Part shown: piece after piece, positions 8,507 to 16,127 of the stretch | Numbering within the stretch: the first letter of the stretch is position 1 | Layout of the letters: each line of letters starts with the position of its first letter | Notes under the pieces: generated by a model | Databases searched by the model: none | Told to the model about the DNA's origin: nothing | What the model saw: only the letters and a program-made list of their open reading frames with translations | Translations under genes and position numbers: made by a program | Assembly: GCF_009856445.1 (NCBI RefSeq) | Contig: NZ_WMFA01000001.1 | Span: 992,001 to 1,056,000, forward strand | Direction of reading: 5' to 3' | Source: Halobacillus litoralis | Lineage (GTDB): Bacteria > Bacillota > Bacilli > Bacillales > Halobacillaceae | DNA: 64,000 nucleotides

Positions 8507-9946
8507 ATGCCGGTGATTTCAGGAAAAGAATATAAAAAACGAATGGATGCAATGAATGCGGAAGTCTGGGTGGGTGGAAATAAAGTGACGGGCAATATTT
8601 CTGAACATCCCGCTTTCAAAGGGGCTATCCGCAGTCAGGCAGAACTCTACGATCTTCAATATGATAATCAAAAGGATATGACTTTTTCCTCTGAAACGAC
8701 AGGAAACCGATTAGGGTTGTCTTACTTAATTCCAAAAACGAAGGGTGATTTGGAAAGAAGGAGGAAAATGATTCAACGGTGGGCCCTTCACTCAGGAGGT
8801 GTAATGGGAAGAAGCCCGGATTATATGAACACGGTGCTTGCTGCTTTCGCTGCATCTATAGATGTATTGGATGGAGAAGAGAATTGTCATCCGGAGCGGC
8901 TTCTTCAATTTTATGAATATGCTCGAGAGAAGGATCTGTCGTTCACCCATACTTTTGTTAACCCTCAAAGCAACCGGTCGAAATTAGCGTTCCTGGAAGA
9001 GGATGTCACCAATGCTCGGATCATGGACCGGACCGATCAAGGCCTGATCATTAAAGGAGCCAAACTTCTGGCAACGCAAGGAGGAATAACGGATGAGATC
9101 ATTGTCTTTTCCGCTCCTGGTGCTCAGGATAATGCACACGCCTACTGCTTTTCTATCCCCAGCAACACGAAAGGATTAAAGTTTGTATGCAGAGAGTCCT
9201 TTGCTAATCAAGGGTCATCTTATGATTATCCTTTATCGTCACGTTTCGAAGAGATGGATACCATCGTCATTTTTGATGATGTTCTCGTACCATGGGACCG
9301 TGTTTTCATACACGATAATATAAGGGCAGCTACCCGTATGTATGTGCAGGGGAAATTTGTTCCTTTTACCTTACATCAAATTGTTTCACGGCAAATTATA
9401 AAAACGGAATTTCTTTTAGGAATCGCTCAAGGAATTGTTGATACCATCCAAATTGGGGATTACCAACATGTTCAAAGTAAAGTTGTGGAAATAGTCAAAG
9501 GGTTAGAAGTCATGAAGGCACTTGTCATCAAATCAGAACAAGAAGCGGCCGTTGATGCTTCAGGAATTATGGTTCCTGCAAAACAATCGTTATATGTGGC
9601 TGTTAATCAATTTCAAGAATCGTATCCAAGGTTTGCTGAGATCCTTCAGGTTCTTGGAGCCAGCGGCATGATGTCCATTCCACAAAAAGCGGATTTTGAA
9701 GGAGAAGTCGGAGAACAGCTTAATCATTATCTGCAAGGGGTCGAAGTGAAAGGAGAAGACCGTGTCTCCCTTTTTCGGTTAGCCTGGGATTTGACGATGA
9801 GCAGTTTTGGTTCGAGGCAAACCTTGTATGAACGATTCTTCTTCGGTGATCCTGTACGGCTTTCGCAAACCATTTATCAACTTTATGATGACACCAAAGC
9901 ACTAGAAACCATCCAACCTTTCTTAACAAAAAAAGCTGACAAATAA
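8507..9946 (+). CDS. 4-hydroxyphenylacetate 3-monooxygenase oxygenase component family (HpaB-like)
   Basis: A 479-residue FADH2-dependent flavin monooxygenase of the HpaB/acyl-CoA-dehydrogenase fold. Family marks are the N-terminal SGKEYKKRMDAMNAEVWVGG, LSYLIPKTKGDLERRRKMIQRW, FTHTFVNPQSNRS and IIVFSAPGA, and VIFDDVLVPWDRVF in the middle domain. Start at 8507 follows CAGGAGTGATATC; an upstream in-frame ATG at 8480 has no ribosome site. HpaB needs a separate flavin reductase (HpaC), and none is adjacent. No 4-hydroxyphenylacetate ring-cleavage genes are nearby, so the substrate may be another phenol or aromatic compound. Confidence 0.88.
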   Translation: MPVISGKEYKKRMDAMNAEVWVGGNKVTGNISEHPAFKGAIRSQAELYDLQYDNQKDMTFSSETTGNRLGLSYLIPKTKGDLERRRKMIQRWALHSGGVMGRSPDYMNTVLAAFAASIDVLDGEENCHPERLLQFYEYAREKDLSFTHTFVNPQSNRSKLAFLEEDVTNARIMDRTDQGLIIKGAKLLATQGGITDEIIVFSAPGAQDNAHAYCFSIPSNTKGLKFVCRESFANQGSSYDYPLSSRFEEMDTIVIFDDVLVPWDRVFIHDNIRAATRMYVQGKFVPFTLHQIVSRQIIKTEFLLGIAQGIVDTIQIGDYQHVQSKVVEIVKGLEVMKALVIKSEQEAAVDASGIMVPAKQSLYVAVNQFQESYPRFAEILQVLGASGMMSIPQKADFEGEVGEQLNHYLQGVEVKGEDRVSLFRLAWDLTMSSFGSRQTLYERFFFGDPVRLSQTIYQLYDDTKALETIQPFLTKKADK

Positions 9947-9960
9947 ATGTCAGCTTTTTA
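9931..9960. terminator. bidirectional terminator between the hpaB-like gene and sspL
   Basis: AAAAGCTGACA and TGTCAGCTTTT form a perfect 11-bp stem with A and T runs on both sides. It overlaps the ends of both convergent genes. Confidence 0.88.
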
Positions 9961-10095
9961 TCGTTTAGCATTCGCTTTTTTTGCTTTTTGTTCTAACTGA
10001 GAGCGAGGTTGCTGATCTGCCACATCTTCAGAAAGTCCCTGTGGGTTTACTGTGTTGCCGGCATTTCGTTTGAATGCATTGCTTTTCTTACTCAT
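9958..10095 (-). CDS. sspL: small acid-soluble spore protein L family
   Basis: A 45-residue basic protein too short for most gene callers. The sequence MSKKSNAFKRN, then NPQGLSEDV, then LEQKAKKANAKR at the end matches the pattern of SspL: a basic start, an NPQG turn, and a LE.KAKK.N.KR tail. A clean ribosome site (TAGGAGGTGTGC on the minus strand) precedes the start. SspL is a minor forespore protein of unknown exact role in B. subtilis. It sits beside two further spore-type genes on the other strand. Confidence 0.78.
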   Translation of the reverse strand: MSKKSNAFKRNAGNTVNPQGLSEDVADQQPRSQLEQKAKKANAKR

Positions 10096-10221
10096 AAGCA
10101 CACCTCCTAACGCTTATTTTGCAGTAAAGCCCGGTTTTTATCCATGTTTTCAACAGGCAAAAGCTTACAACGAATGGGCTGATCAAACATGCAAAGGCTA
10201 AGCGAAAAGGAGGATTCAGGT

Positions 10222-10422
10222 ATGAAGAAAAATCAAATGAAACGTAATCGTAATCAAAATAGCGACGACTTCAGTTCCGAGGGCTTATCCATTACCCAGG
10301 AGCAAGTATCCGACACGCTCACAGAGGGTACGTACGATGCTAAAATTGATGAAGTGGATGAAAATGGTCAGTTGATCAGCCATAAGGGTGAAGGTATTAA
10401 AAAAGGAAAGAAGCGTGACTGA
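10222..10422 (+). CDS. YozQ-like small protein (DUF4025 family)
   Basis: A 66-residue hydrophilic protein with a basic N-terminus (MKKNQMKRNRNQN), a central acidic part containing GLSITQEQVSDTLTEGTYDAKID, and a KKGKKRD end. The central part resembles the Bacillus YozQ/DUF4025 family. Start ATG at 10222 has AAGGAGG at ideal distance; the frame extends upstream to 10189 without a ribosome site. Its stop overlaps the first ATG of the next gene (SASP), so both are probably one forespore-expressed transcript. Confidence 0.65.
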   Translation: MKKNQMKRNRNQNSDDFSSEGLSITQEQVSDTLTEGTYDAKIDEVDENGQLISHKGEGIKKGKKRD

Positions 10423-10424
10423 TG

Positions 10425-10682
10425 ATGGCCCGAAGAAATAAACTGCTTGTTCCAGAAGCAAGGGCAGGACTCGATCAGCTGAAAGCCGATCTCCTACACT
10501 CATCCTCTCCAGAACAAACGAAATATGAAGTAGCAGAGGAACAAGGAATACCTTTGAAAAAAGGTGACAATGGTGATTTATCTACGAGGGATGCAGGTAA
10601 AATCGGAGGACAGATTGGCGGCCGTATGGTAAAAGAATTGATTCGCAGAGCTCAACAACAAATGGAACAAGATCAAAAGTAA
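10425..10682 (+). CDS. alpha/beta-type small acid-soluble spore protein
   Basis: An 85-residue DNA-binding spore protein. MARRNKLLVPEARAGLDQLKADL is the first conserved helix. KYEVAEEQGI resembles the germination protease cleavage region, and DLSTRDAGKIGGQIGGRMVKELIRRA is the C-terminal DNA-binding segment of alpha/beta SASPs. There is a second in-frame ATG at 10422 overlapping the previous stop; translation probably starts at one of the two by coupling. Such proteins saturate forespore DNA and protect it from UV damage. It is longer than the usual 60-72 residues because of a charged insertion before the second helix. Confidence 0.9.
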   Translation: MARRNKLLVPEARAGLDQLKADLLHSSSPEQTKYEVAEEQGIPLKKGDNGDLSTRDAGKIGGQIGGRMVKELIRRAQQQMEQDQK

Positions 10683-10710
10683 GAGGCGCCGAACAGCGCC
10701 TCTTTTTTCA
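10681..10710. terminator. terminator between SASP and IDEAL-domain genes
   Basis: AAGAGGCGC and GCGCCTCTT form a 9-bp stem followed by a T run. The genes converge here, so it may serve both. Confidence 0.85.
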
Positions 10711-10719
10711 CACTCGTTA

Positions 10720-11103
10720 TTATCTATTGGCTAATAGGTGTTTTGGATGCATCATCATTAATTGATCAAGTTCTTTTTTATGGGTTAGGAATGCAGATTT
10801 ATTTTTATTTATAAGAGACTGGTCAATCTGGTATTGATGCACAAGAATCGCTAATTCCATGTCCATTTCTGTATAAAGGGAACGGTCTTCATATTTTTCA
10901 TCGATAAAAGGAATGGACATGTAAAAAGGATCGGCATCATTTTTTTTAACCGCGATATACCAGCCTGCATGGTCTACATAAAAGGGATCCTCCAGGATGT
11001 GAAGGTGATCGCCTTGGTTGAATTCAATAATTTCGTGGCACGTGCATTCTTGATTGCCTTTTTCGTAAGTGAACGTTTGTAGAACGGTTAAGGTATTCTC
11101 CAT
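10720..11103 (-). CDS. IDEAL-domain protein
   Basis: A 127-residue soluble protein. Residues from about 95 to 115 (YQIDQSLINKNKSAFLTHKKELDQL) match the IDEAL domain, a short helical motif found at the C-terminus of several Bacillus proteins. The N-terminal part is a beta-rich region with HLHILEDPFYVDHAGWYIAV. ATG at 11103 is chosen because the GGAG is 7 nt away; the next ATG at 11109 is too close to it. A perfect Fur box lies 37 bp upstream, between this gene and the divergent kinase-like gene, so iron-dependent expression is likely. Exact role unknown. Confidence 0.72.
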   Translation of the reverse strand: MENTLTVLQTFTYEKGNQECTCHEIIEFNQGDHLHILEDPFYVDHAGWYIAVKKNDADPFYMSIPFIDEKYEDRSLYTEMDMELAILVHQYQIDQSLINKNKSAFLTHKKELDQLMMMHPKHLLANR

Positions 11104-11140
11104 AGCCATTCTCCTTTCAAGGTGATAAAACAATAATAAT

Positions 11141-11155
11141 TGATAATGATTATCA
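11141..11155. promoter_or_regulatory. Fur box between divergent genes
   Basis: TGATAATGATTATCA is an exact match to the 7-1-7 Bacillus Fur consensus TGATAATNATTATCA. It lies between the IDEAL-domain gene (minus) and the kinase-like gene (plus), 37 bp from the first and about 85 bp from the second. It could control one or both in response to iron. Confidence 0.85.
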
Positions 11156-11239
11156 ATGTCAAACAAAAATACGCTTCTTTTTCTGAAATTTTGGTATAAT
11201 GATATAAATAAAATGGCTTTTTCATAGAGGAGAATCTTT

Positions 11240-11836
11240 ATGGGGAATATCAAAGATTTGGTTGGAAAAGTGCAGTTTGACGGGGACCGTGTCATCGGTG
11301 TTCCCCCAGAGTTCCTGTGGATTGGTCAGGGAAGAAGTGCCGTGGTCTACCGGTTGAAAGGAACAGACTTAGCGATAAAAATTTTTTATCCTGGTTACGA
11401 AGAGCTGGCACACATTGAAGGGGAAGTATACGAGAAGCTGAATAACCATGAGTTTTTTCCAGCTTTTTATGAAAAAGGAGAAGGGTATTTGACCATGCAG
11501 TACGTGGAAGGAATCACTTTTTATGACTGCCTCGTCAATGGAGTGGCTATCACAGAAGAGATGGTCCAACGTGTAGATGAGGCGCTGGAATTTGCCTGCC
11601 GCTTAGGCTTTAACCCATCTGATACCCATTTGAAGAACATCCTTCTCACTACTGACGGTGAAGTGAAAGTAATTGATGTGGTCCGTTTCACGCAGGAGTT
11701 TGATTGTCCGCATTGGCGTGACTTAAAAAAAGCTTATGAGACTTTTTACCAGCGCCGCTATGTACCGAAAAAATTCCCGAGATTTTTTATAGAGTTCATC
11801 ATCCGTTTGTACCGCAAACGGTTGTTGCCGATTTAG
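11240..11836 (+). CDS. small protein-kinase-fold protein (YrzF-like)
   Basis: A 198-residue compact kinase-like protein. IGQGRSAVVYRL is a glycine-rich loop, DLAIKIF supplies the ATP-anchoring lysine, SDTHLKNILL matches the D-x-H-x-x-N catalytic loop of RIO/APH-type kinases, and VKVIDVVRF supplies the metal-binding aspartate. Members of this compact group in Bacillus are annotated as serine/threonine kinases, mostly without proof. Ribosome site AGAGGAGAA precedes ATG. The Fur box in the shared upstream region suggests iron control. Substrate unknown. Confidence 0.75.
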   Translation: MGNIKDLVGKVQFDGDRVIGVPPEFLWIGQGRSAVVYRLKGTDLAIKIFYPGYEELAHIEGEVYEKLNNHEFFPAFYEKGEGYLTMQYVEGITFYDCLVNGVAITEEMVQRVDEALEFACRLGFNPSDTHLKNILLTTDGEVKVIDVVRFTQEFDCPHWRDLKKAYETFYQRRYVPKKFPRFFIEFIIRLYRKRLLPI

Positions 11837-11902
11837 AAGGGTCTGTTGTTTGATCATCCATTTTTCTGGGAAAACCCTGAACTAGAAAGGTGGAATGTAA
11901 TC

Positions 11903-12142
11903 ATGACCCAACATCGTTTAAGTGATGTAGAAGTCGGTAAAAATTACAAGGCAAAAGAGTTAGACAGTTTTGTATCCACAACTGATGTACTTGTTCTTTC
12001 CAACAATGATTCACAACTGTTCACAGAACCTGAAAGGGAGTATAAAGTTGTCGATGCATTTGAAGGTTTTTTTGAACATTCCTCTGAAGACGGAGAGAAG
12101 TATTTCCGTGAAAAGAAAGCCTATGTGGTAGAAAAGGTATAG
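11903..12142 (+). CDS. small conserved hypothetical protein
   Basis: A 79-residue acidic soluble protein beginning MTQHRLSDVEVGKNYKAKEL. I do not recognise the family. The frame can be extended to a TTG at 11846 that reads MFDHPFFWENPE, but the ATG at 11903 has GGTGG upstream and begins a more protein-like composition. It lies about 65 bp after the kinase-like gene and before a strong terminator, so the two are probably cotranscribed. No membrane segment or cysteine motif. Confidence 0.55.
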   Translation: MTQHRLSDVEVGKNYKAKELDSFVSTTDVLVLSNNDSQLFTEPEREYKVVDAFEGFFEHSSEDGEKYFREKKAYVVEKV

Positions 12143-12143
12143 A

Positions 12144-12174
12144 AAAAAGGCGTCCAGGATGGGCGCCTTTTTTA
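12144..12174. terminator. terminator after the kinase-like operon
   Basis: AAAAAAGGCGTCC and GGGCGCCTTTTTT form a strong stem with A and T runs on both sides. The minus-strand TrmB-type gene ends 11 bp further on, so it can act in both directions. Confidence 0.88.
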
Positions 12175-12184
12175 TGTTGGAAAA

Positions 12185-12946
12185 TCAGTATCTTAGTTTC
12201 ATGAGGATTTCCTTGATTTCCTTATCGGCCATAAGTACTTTCTCGTATTTCTTCGTAATTTCAGTCAAGGCGACATCATGATAGAAGAATTCCGTAAAGA
12301 ATTTTACTAATGGTTTGGACAAGGTATGAATGCCTTGAAACGCATCCCCCTCCACGCCCGCAAATAAAATTTCCTCGTGGTCAATGATCATGAGCTTGTG
12401 CCTTTCAAGGGCATCGTGTTTTTCATCAGGAAGAAGGACATGGGCATGCAGCTTTCCTGAATCCAGTTCACCGACAGAAAGAAGCTCTACTTTGATGCCT
12501 TCTTTCTTTTTTTCTTCCAGGAGAGGGAGAAAGGAAGCTAATTCATCGCTCCATCCGGTAACGAGTATTTCCTTCTTTGCGGTTTGAATCCGTTCTTTTA
12601 ATAAAGCTTTGATGGAAGCATCATTCTGAATGGTCCATACCCGTTCATCCGAATCGTGAAGTTTAAAGTTCGTATTTCTAATTTCGTCGATGTTGGCTTG
12701 AAATTCAGTGGTCAGCTTCTCGATCGTCGTTTCCAGTGAGAGGGCCGTGTAGAGTTTTTTCCTTTCTTGAAATGAAGTGAGAATCAACCCTTTTTCTACA
12801 AGGCGCTGAAGGACTTCATAGATCTTCGATTTAGGGACTTGCGAGTATTTGACGATGGATGTAGCATCCATCGGTTCCTCACTTGCTGTAAGGACTTCAA
12901 AAACTTGGCTTTCATACTGAGTAAATCCGAATTTCTGTAACATCAT
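12185..12946 (-). CDS. TrmB-family transcriptional regulator
   Basis: About 253 residues. N-terminal winged helix (MLQKFGFTQYESQVFEVL, then PMDATSIVKYSQVPKSKIYEVLQRLVEKGLI) is the TrmB type, followed by a coiled segment. The C-terminal region is phospholipase-D-like/effector-type (EILVTGWSDELASFLPLLEEKKK, HKLMIIDHEEILFAGVEG). TrmB proteins are well known as archaeal sugar regulators and also occur in Bacillus. It diverges from a PbuE-like exporter whose leader has a perfect 46-bp palindrome, the likely operator. Two adjacent ATG codons (12946, 12943) could start. Confidence 0.85.
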   Translation of the reverse strand: MMLQKFGFTQYESQVFEVLTASEEPMDATSIVKYSQVPKSKIYEVLQRLVEKGLILTSFQERKKLYTALSLETTIEKLTTEFQANIDEIRNTNFKLHDSDERVWTIQNDASIKALLKERIQTAKKEILVTGWSDELASFLPLLEEKKKEGIKVELLSVGELDSGKLHAHVLLPDEKHDALERHKLMIIDHEEILFAGVEGDAFQGIHTLSKPLVKFFTEFFYHDVALTEITKKYEKVLMADKEIKEILMKLRY

Positions 12947-13006
12947 GTACCTCGCTTTTTGTGAACGATTTTAGGTTAGTTGTAAAATAACCTTATTCAA
13001 TATAAC

Positions 13007-13134
13007 GGCAGGATTGTTGAAAACTCAGTTTCGAGAAGTTTGTTGAGTGGATGGGGCTATGGAAAGCGAACCTTTTGCCGTAGCCCCTAGAATCACACGA
13101 ACATCTCGAAACTGAGTCTTCAAGAAATGGGAGC
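13007..13134 (+). repeat. intergenic element copy 2 (short form)
   Basis: About 128 bp between the TrmB-type and MFS genes. It runs from GGCAGGATTGTTGAAAACTC through CAGTTTCGAGA to TCTCGAAACTGAGTCTTC. The interior is a short hairpin: GGGGCTATGG and the GTAGCCCC side around AAAGCGAACCTTTTGCC. It corresponds to the outer portions of the longer copies without the arm and core sequence, so it looks like a deletion derivative or the minimal unit of the family. Confidence 0.85.
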
Positions 13135-13220
13135 TATGGTGTAATGGAATCATTTTATTGATGCTTTAGATTTAGAATACATGGAGGAATGAAAAACGTA
13201 AACATTTCCTCTTGTTTTAT

Positions 13221-13266
13221 CCCTTTCTATTAGGTTACCATTATAGTGGTAACCTAATAGAAAGGG
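13221..13266 (+). promoter_or_regulatory. perfect 46-bp palindrome over the ribosome site of the MFS gene
   Basis: Arm CCCTTTCTATTAGGTTACCA (20 nt), central TTATAG, then the exact reverse complement. The 3' arm contains the AAAGGG that serves as ribosome site for the ATG at 13277. It can be a dimeric operator for the divergent TrmB-type regulator, an mRNA hairpin hiding the ribosome site, or both. The perfection of the dyad indicates selection. Which mechanism applies is not shown by the sequence. Confidence 0.75.
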
Positions 13267-13276
13267 TCATGCAATT

Positions 13277-14446
13277 ATGAATAAAAAAGTATATTTGTTA
13301 GCACTTGTTGCGTTTGTTGTCGGAACCGTAGAATTGATTATCGGTGGGATTTTAGACCTTGTGGCTGATGATCTTGGTATTACCCTTGGTCAAGCAGGAC
13401 TGCTGATCACTATTTTTTCTCTGGTATTTGGGGTGGCGTCGCCGATTTTACTTACGGCTACCGCTCGGTTTGACCGGAAAAAATTAATGCTGATCACACT
13501 GGTTATTTTCTTTTTTGGAAACATGCTTGCCTACTTGAGTCCGAATTATGCCACAATCATGCTAGCTAGGGTTTTAACTGCAGCGAGCGGATCGTTGCTT
13601 GTGGTTCTCGCTGTGACGATTGCTTCTGCCATTGTGACTAAAGAGTATAGAGGGAGAGCGATAGGTACCATCTTTATGGGCATCAGTGGTTCTCTTGTAC
13701 TTGGAGTTCCCATTGGACTGACGATAGGCAATAGCTTTGGCTGGAGAGCTCCTTTTCTACTGATTAGTGTACTTAGTATGCTCTCCTTTGTAGCTGTATG
13801 GTTTTCTCTGGGGAATATTGCTCCAAAACCCGTTATTTCTTTGAAAGAGCAATTACGGACGTTGAAAGATAAAAAAATCTTTTCTGCACAGCTGACCTCG
13901 TTCTTATTTTTGACCGGACATCTTGCCTTGTATGCTTACCTGACTCCATTTCTTAAATCGGAAATGGGGATGAACGGGACCTGGGTGAGTATCGTTTACT
14001 TCATCTTCGGTGTTGCTGCGGTGATGGGGGGAGGAGTCGGAGGTTTCTTATCAGACAAATTCGGATCTGAAAGAAGCATTCTAGGCATTATCCTCGTCTT
14101 TGCGGTCGCTATTTTCACCATTCCACATGTTACCTTCTCCCTTCCCTTATTCTTAATGGTGATGGTGATTTGGAGTGCATTGAGCTGGGCAGTAACACCT
14201 GCACAACAAAACTATCTGATTTCCTCTGCGCCTGAAACGTCAGATATTCAGCAAAGCCTGAACAATTCTGCGTTACATTTCGGAATTGCTTTTGGTTCTT
14301 CCATCGGTGGAATTGTCATTGAGCAGAGTTCCGTTATTCATAACGCTACAGTTGGAGGATTCTTCGTGCTTGTCGCACTGGCCACCGCCTATTTTTCCAT
14401 TACACGTGGGCGGCAAACGTATGAACAGGAAGCCATGCAGCAATAA
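13277..14446 (+). CDS. MFS transporter, PbuE/AraJ-like exporter
   Basis: A 389-residue, 12-helix major facilitator of the DHA1 group. The sequence runs closely parallel to B. subtilis PbuE (purine base/nucleoside efflux pump): VGTVELIIGGIL in helix 1, the RFDRKKLML loop 2-3 motif, PNYATIMLARVLTAAS, YRGRAIGTIFMG, and APETSDIQQSLNNSALHFGIAFGS near helix 11. The substrate is therefore possibly a purine or related compound, but the family is broad. Expression is probably governed by the divergent TrmB-type regulator through the palindrome covering its ribosome site. Confidence 0.87.
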   Translation: MNKKVYLLALVAFVVGTVELIIGGILDLVADDLGITLGQAGLLITIFSLVFGVASPILLTATARFDRKKLMLITLVIFFFGNMLAYLSPNYATIMLARVLTAASGSLLVVLAVTIASAIVTKEYRGRAIGTIFMGISGSLVLGVPIGLTIGNSFGWRAPFLLISVLSMLSFVAVWFSLGNIAPKPVISLKEQLRTLKDKKIFSAQLTSFLFLTGHLALYAYLTPFLKSEMGMNGTWVSIVYFIFGVAAVMGGGVGGFLSDKFGSERSILGIILVFAVAIFTIPHVTFSLPLFLMVMVIWSALSWAVTPAQQNYLISSAPETSDIQQSLNNSALHFGIAFGSSIGGIVIEQSSVIHNATVGGFFVLVALATAYFSITRGRQTYEQEAMQQ

Positions 14447-14458
14447 TAACAATAATAC

Positions 14459-14489
14459 AAAATCCCGCCGGACACGGTGGGATTTTTGT
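14459..14489 (+). terminator. terminator of the MFS gene
   Basis: AAAATCCCGCC and CGGTGGGATTTTT form a stem with a T tail, 13 bp after the stop codon. Confidence 0.85.
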
Positions 14490-14656
14490 TTATCCGAGTT
14501 TCATTTCCTTTGTGGTAACTTTTTGTAAAAAGTGTGTGAACCTCATAAATGTGTTGATTAGAAAGAACAAAAGGATTCTGATGGTTTATCTGAAGAATAT
14601 TTTTGGGCGAATAGAAAAATACTATCATTGTTCCAACTAAAAAGGAGGGGAATGAC

Positions 14657-14833
14657 ATGGGTAGAGACGAACACCGTAAGAACAAAGGGAAACAAAAGCG
14701 TAAGTTACCTCAAACTCCTAAAAATCAGAAGAACATTGATGTAGAGTTCTCTGAAGAATTAGCGGATCGTGAAGATAAAATCGCTCAAGAAAGAGCGGAA
14801 GCTGCAGACCGCCGAGCTCACAAAAAACAATAA
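14657..14833 (+). CDS. YfhD-like small protein
   Basis: A 58-residue hydrophilic protein: MGRDEHRKNKGKQKRKLPQ, then PKNQKNIDVEFSEELADRED, then RAEAADRRAHKKQ. This is the YfhD family pattern (basic start, LPQ.PKNQ, DVEFSEELAD, AADRR). YfhD-type proteins occur across spore-forming Bacillaceae and have been associated with the forespore, without known activity. Ribosome site AAAGGAGGGGA precedes ATG. Not in an operon. A hairpin without a T run lies just downstream (14851-14884). Confidence 0.8.
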   Translation: MGRDEHRKNKGKQKRKLPQTPKNQKNIDVEFSEELADREDKIAQERAEAADRRAHKKQ

Positions 14834-15021
14834 TTGGTAAAAATAGCCACACCAGGTCATCCATAATTTGGAAGACCTGGTGTGGAATATTCATGCATAA
14901 ATACATTTTGTACAGTTTAAAATGTTTGAACTAAAATTACTACATGGTATAATTCTGAGTTGTGCTTATAACAGGAATCACATAGTTGAATGTATAAATA
15001 CTTAGAGGAGGTCATTTGGTT

Positions 15022-15927
15022 ATGAAACAATGGCGTAAATGGTTACCAGCTGTATTTCTTGGAATTCTGTTGACATTAGCTGCTTGTGGCGGAGAATCCG
15101 GTGAAGATGCATCGAATGGTGACGAAGGAGAAAATGCTGAAACATCTGAAGAAAAAGGAACAGTAAGAATTGGTATGAACAATTGGGCGGAGAACGTTGC
15201 CGTATCGAATATGTGGAAACTTGTACTTGAAGAGAAAGGATACACTGTTGAGCTGGAGCAAGTAGAAAAAGGTTTCCTTTATGAAGCCTTATCCAGTGGA
15301 GATCTTGATATCGGTATGGAAATCTGGCTCCCGAACACAGACAAGGCGTTTTACGAAAAATATAAAGAAGATATCGACTGGCGCGAAACATGGTATGAAG
15401 GTACAAAATTAGGCCTGGCTGTACCCAGTTATATGGAAGATGTTAATTCCATTGAAGATTTGAAAGGTTCCGATGCATTTCCTGACAAACAGATCGTAGG
15501 GATTGATGCAGGCGCAAGTATTATGTCTTTAACAGAAGACGCGATTAACGAATATGATTTGGATTATACGCTGGCAGCATCTTCAGAGCCGACGATGATC
15601 ACAGAGTTGAAGAGTTCTCTTGAGAGTGAAGAACCAATCGTTGCGACTCTATGGAAGCCACATTGGGTATTCTCTGAAATGGACCTGAAGTTCCTTGAAG
15701 ATCCTAAAAACGTTTATGGGGATTCCGAAAATATCTCTTATGCTGCCCGTAAAGGGTTGGAAGAGGATCAGCCTCAAGTGGTCAAGTGGTTTGACAACTT
15801 TATGTTGAATGATGATGAACTGGGCAGTCTCATGGCCAGCATCAATGAAGCTGGCGATGCCCAGGAAGGTGCGCAGAAGTGGATTGATGAGCACCAGGAC
15901 GTTATCGATGAATGGACAAAAGAATAA
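15022..15927 (+). CDS. glycine betaine/proline-type ABC transporter substrate-binding lipoprotein (orphan)
   Basis: A 301-residue OpuAC/ProX-like lipoprotein. The signal peptide ends in the lipobox LAAC (about residue 20), followed by a long Asp/Glu/Ser linker. The binding domain shows IGMNNWAENVAVSNMW, ALSSGDLDIGMEIWLPN, GIDAGASIM and TLWKPHWVF, with tryptophans suited to holding a trimethylammonium group. The start may be TTG at 15016 or ATG at 15022. No permease or ATPase is adjacent, so it must work with a transporter encoded elsewhere or act as an accessory binding protein. Compatible-solute uptake fits a halophile; the ligand itself is inferred. Confidence 0.9.
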   Translation: MKQWRKWLPAVFLGILLTLAACGGESGEDASNGDEGENAETSEEKGTVRIGMNNWAENVAVSNMWKLVLEEKGYTVELEQVEKGFLYEALSSGDLDIGMEIWLPNTDKAFYEKYKEDIDWRETWYEGTKLGLAVPSYMEDVNSIEDLKGSDAFPDKQIVGIDAGASIMSLTEDAINEYDLDYTLAASSEPTMITELKSSLESEEPIVATLWKPHWVFSEMDLKFLEDPKNVYGDSENISYAARKGLEEDQPQVVKWFDNFMLNDDELGSLMASINEAGDAQEGAQKWIDEHQDVIDEWTKE

Positions 15928-15933
15928 TACACC

Positions 15934-15967
15934 AAAGCCCCGCTCCTCTAAGAGTGGGGCTTTTTTA
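15934..15967 (+). terminator. terminator of the binding-protein gene
   Basis: AAAGCCCCGCTC and GAGTGGGGCTTT form a strong stem followed by TTTTTT. Confidence 0.88.
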
Positions 15968-16127
15968 GCTACCCAGATTGATCAGCGACTCATGAATCAG
16001 CCTCGCAACACAATCCTCGAGTTGGAAAAGACAGAGGAAAAGGGAATCATCTGAATTGAAAGAATTATCTAACACAATTTGGTATAATGGGTAACTGAAG
16101 TTTTAGTACAAAGGAGCCCTTTACATA

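Noticed and set aside
14851-14884. Hairpin CCACACCAGGTC/GACCTGGTGTGG after yfhD
   Set aside because: Perfect arms but no T run afterwards and a 15-nt loop; could be a terminator but not supported enough to list.
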